Both the position numbers and the translations under genes were made by a program. 13,084 bases of DNA from Pseudanabaena sp. UBA1465 (GTDB lineage: Bacteria > Cyanobacteriota > Cyanobacteriia > Pseudanabaenales > Pseudanabaenaceae): positions 10,444 through 23,527 of the forward strand of contig DCSN01000067.1 in assembly GCA_002325645.1 (NCBI GenBank), in the 5' to 3' direction. Below, one piece after another: positions 13,042 through 13,084 of this stretch (its first letter is position 1; each line of letters opens with the position of its first letter). The notes below the pieces were generated by a model, which worked only from the letters and a program-made list of their open reading frames with translations, did not search any database and had not been told where the DNA came from.

Positions 13042-13084
13042 TTTTCAGCCCTTGCAGGAAAAAAGAAGTAAATTTTTTGTGGTG

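Overview
The window comes from a cyanobacterial chromosome. The evidence is a gene for the phycobilisome terminal-emitter subunit ApcD, the catalytic subunit of ferredoxin-thioredoxin reductase, and roughly thirty copies of the cyanobacterial HIP1 octamer GCGATCGC, both inside and between genes. Many long perfect intergenic palindromes with short loops suggest a Pseudanabaena-like filamentous cyanobacterium. That genus guess is from memory and was not tested.

Layout: (1) 179-1994, minus strand: an ABC exporter half-transporter split into two pieces by a frame break next to a 12-bp tandem repeat, so probably a pseudogene. (2) 2188-4527, plus: a TgpA-like membrane protein with a DUF3488-type N-terminus, a transglutaminase-like domain and a C-terminal DUF4129-like tail; two of the three expected catalytic residues look replaced. 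(3) 4659-5144, plus: apcD. (4) 5252-5623, plus: ftrC. (5) about 5781-7379, plus: a protein with an NTPase-like but P-loop-less N-terminal domain followed by eight uninterrupted TPR units. (6) 7443-11195, plus: a large membrane hybrid histidine kinase (Cache-like sensor, HAMP, two PAS, HisKA, HATPase, receiver, helical tail). (7) 11314-12063, minus: a secreted C39-like cysteine peptidase. (8) 12085-13041, plus: a LivH/NatD-type permease of a branched-chain or neutral amino acid ABC importer. Bases 1-178 and 13042-13084 contain no gene I can support.

The genes do not form one pathway. apcD and ftrC are both tied to the photosynthetic apparatus, but each is followed by its own palindrome, so they look like separate transcription units. 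The TPR protein and the kinase are 63 bp apart on the same strand with no hairpin between them, so co-transcription is plausible. The kinase and the peptidase converge on two palindromes. The peptidase and the permease diverge with only 21 bp between start codons.

I see no CRISPR array, complete insertion sequence, tRNA or rRNA, and no clear new multi-gene system. The most interesting signals are the broken transporter, the degenerate transglutaminase, four separate 12-bp tandem repeats, a set of seven palindromes with mostly three-base loops, and the strict 102-bp periodicity of the TPR region with HIP1 sites at one fixed phase.
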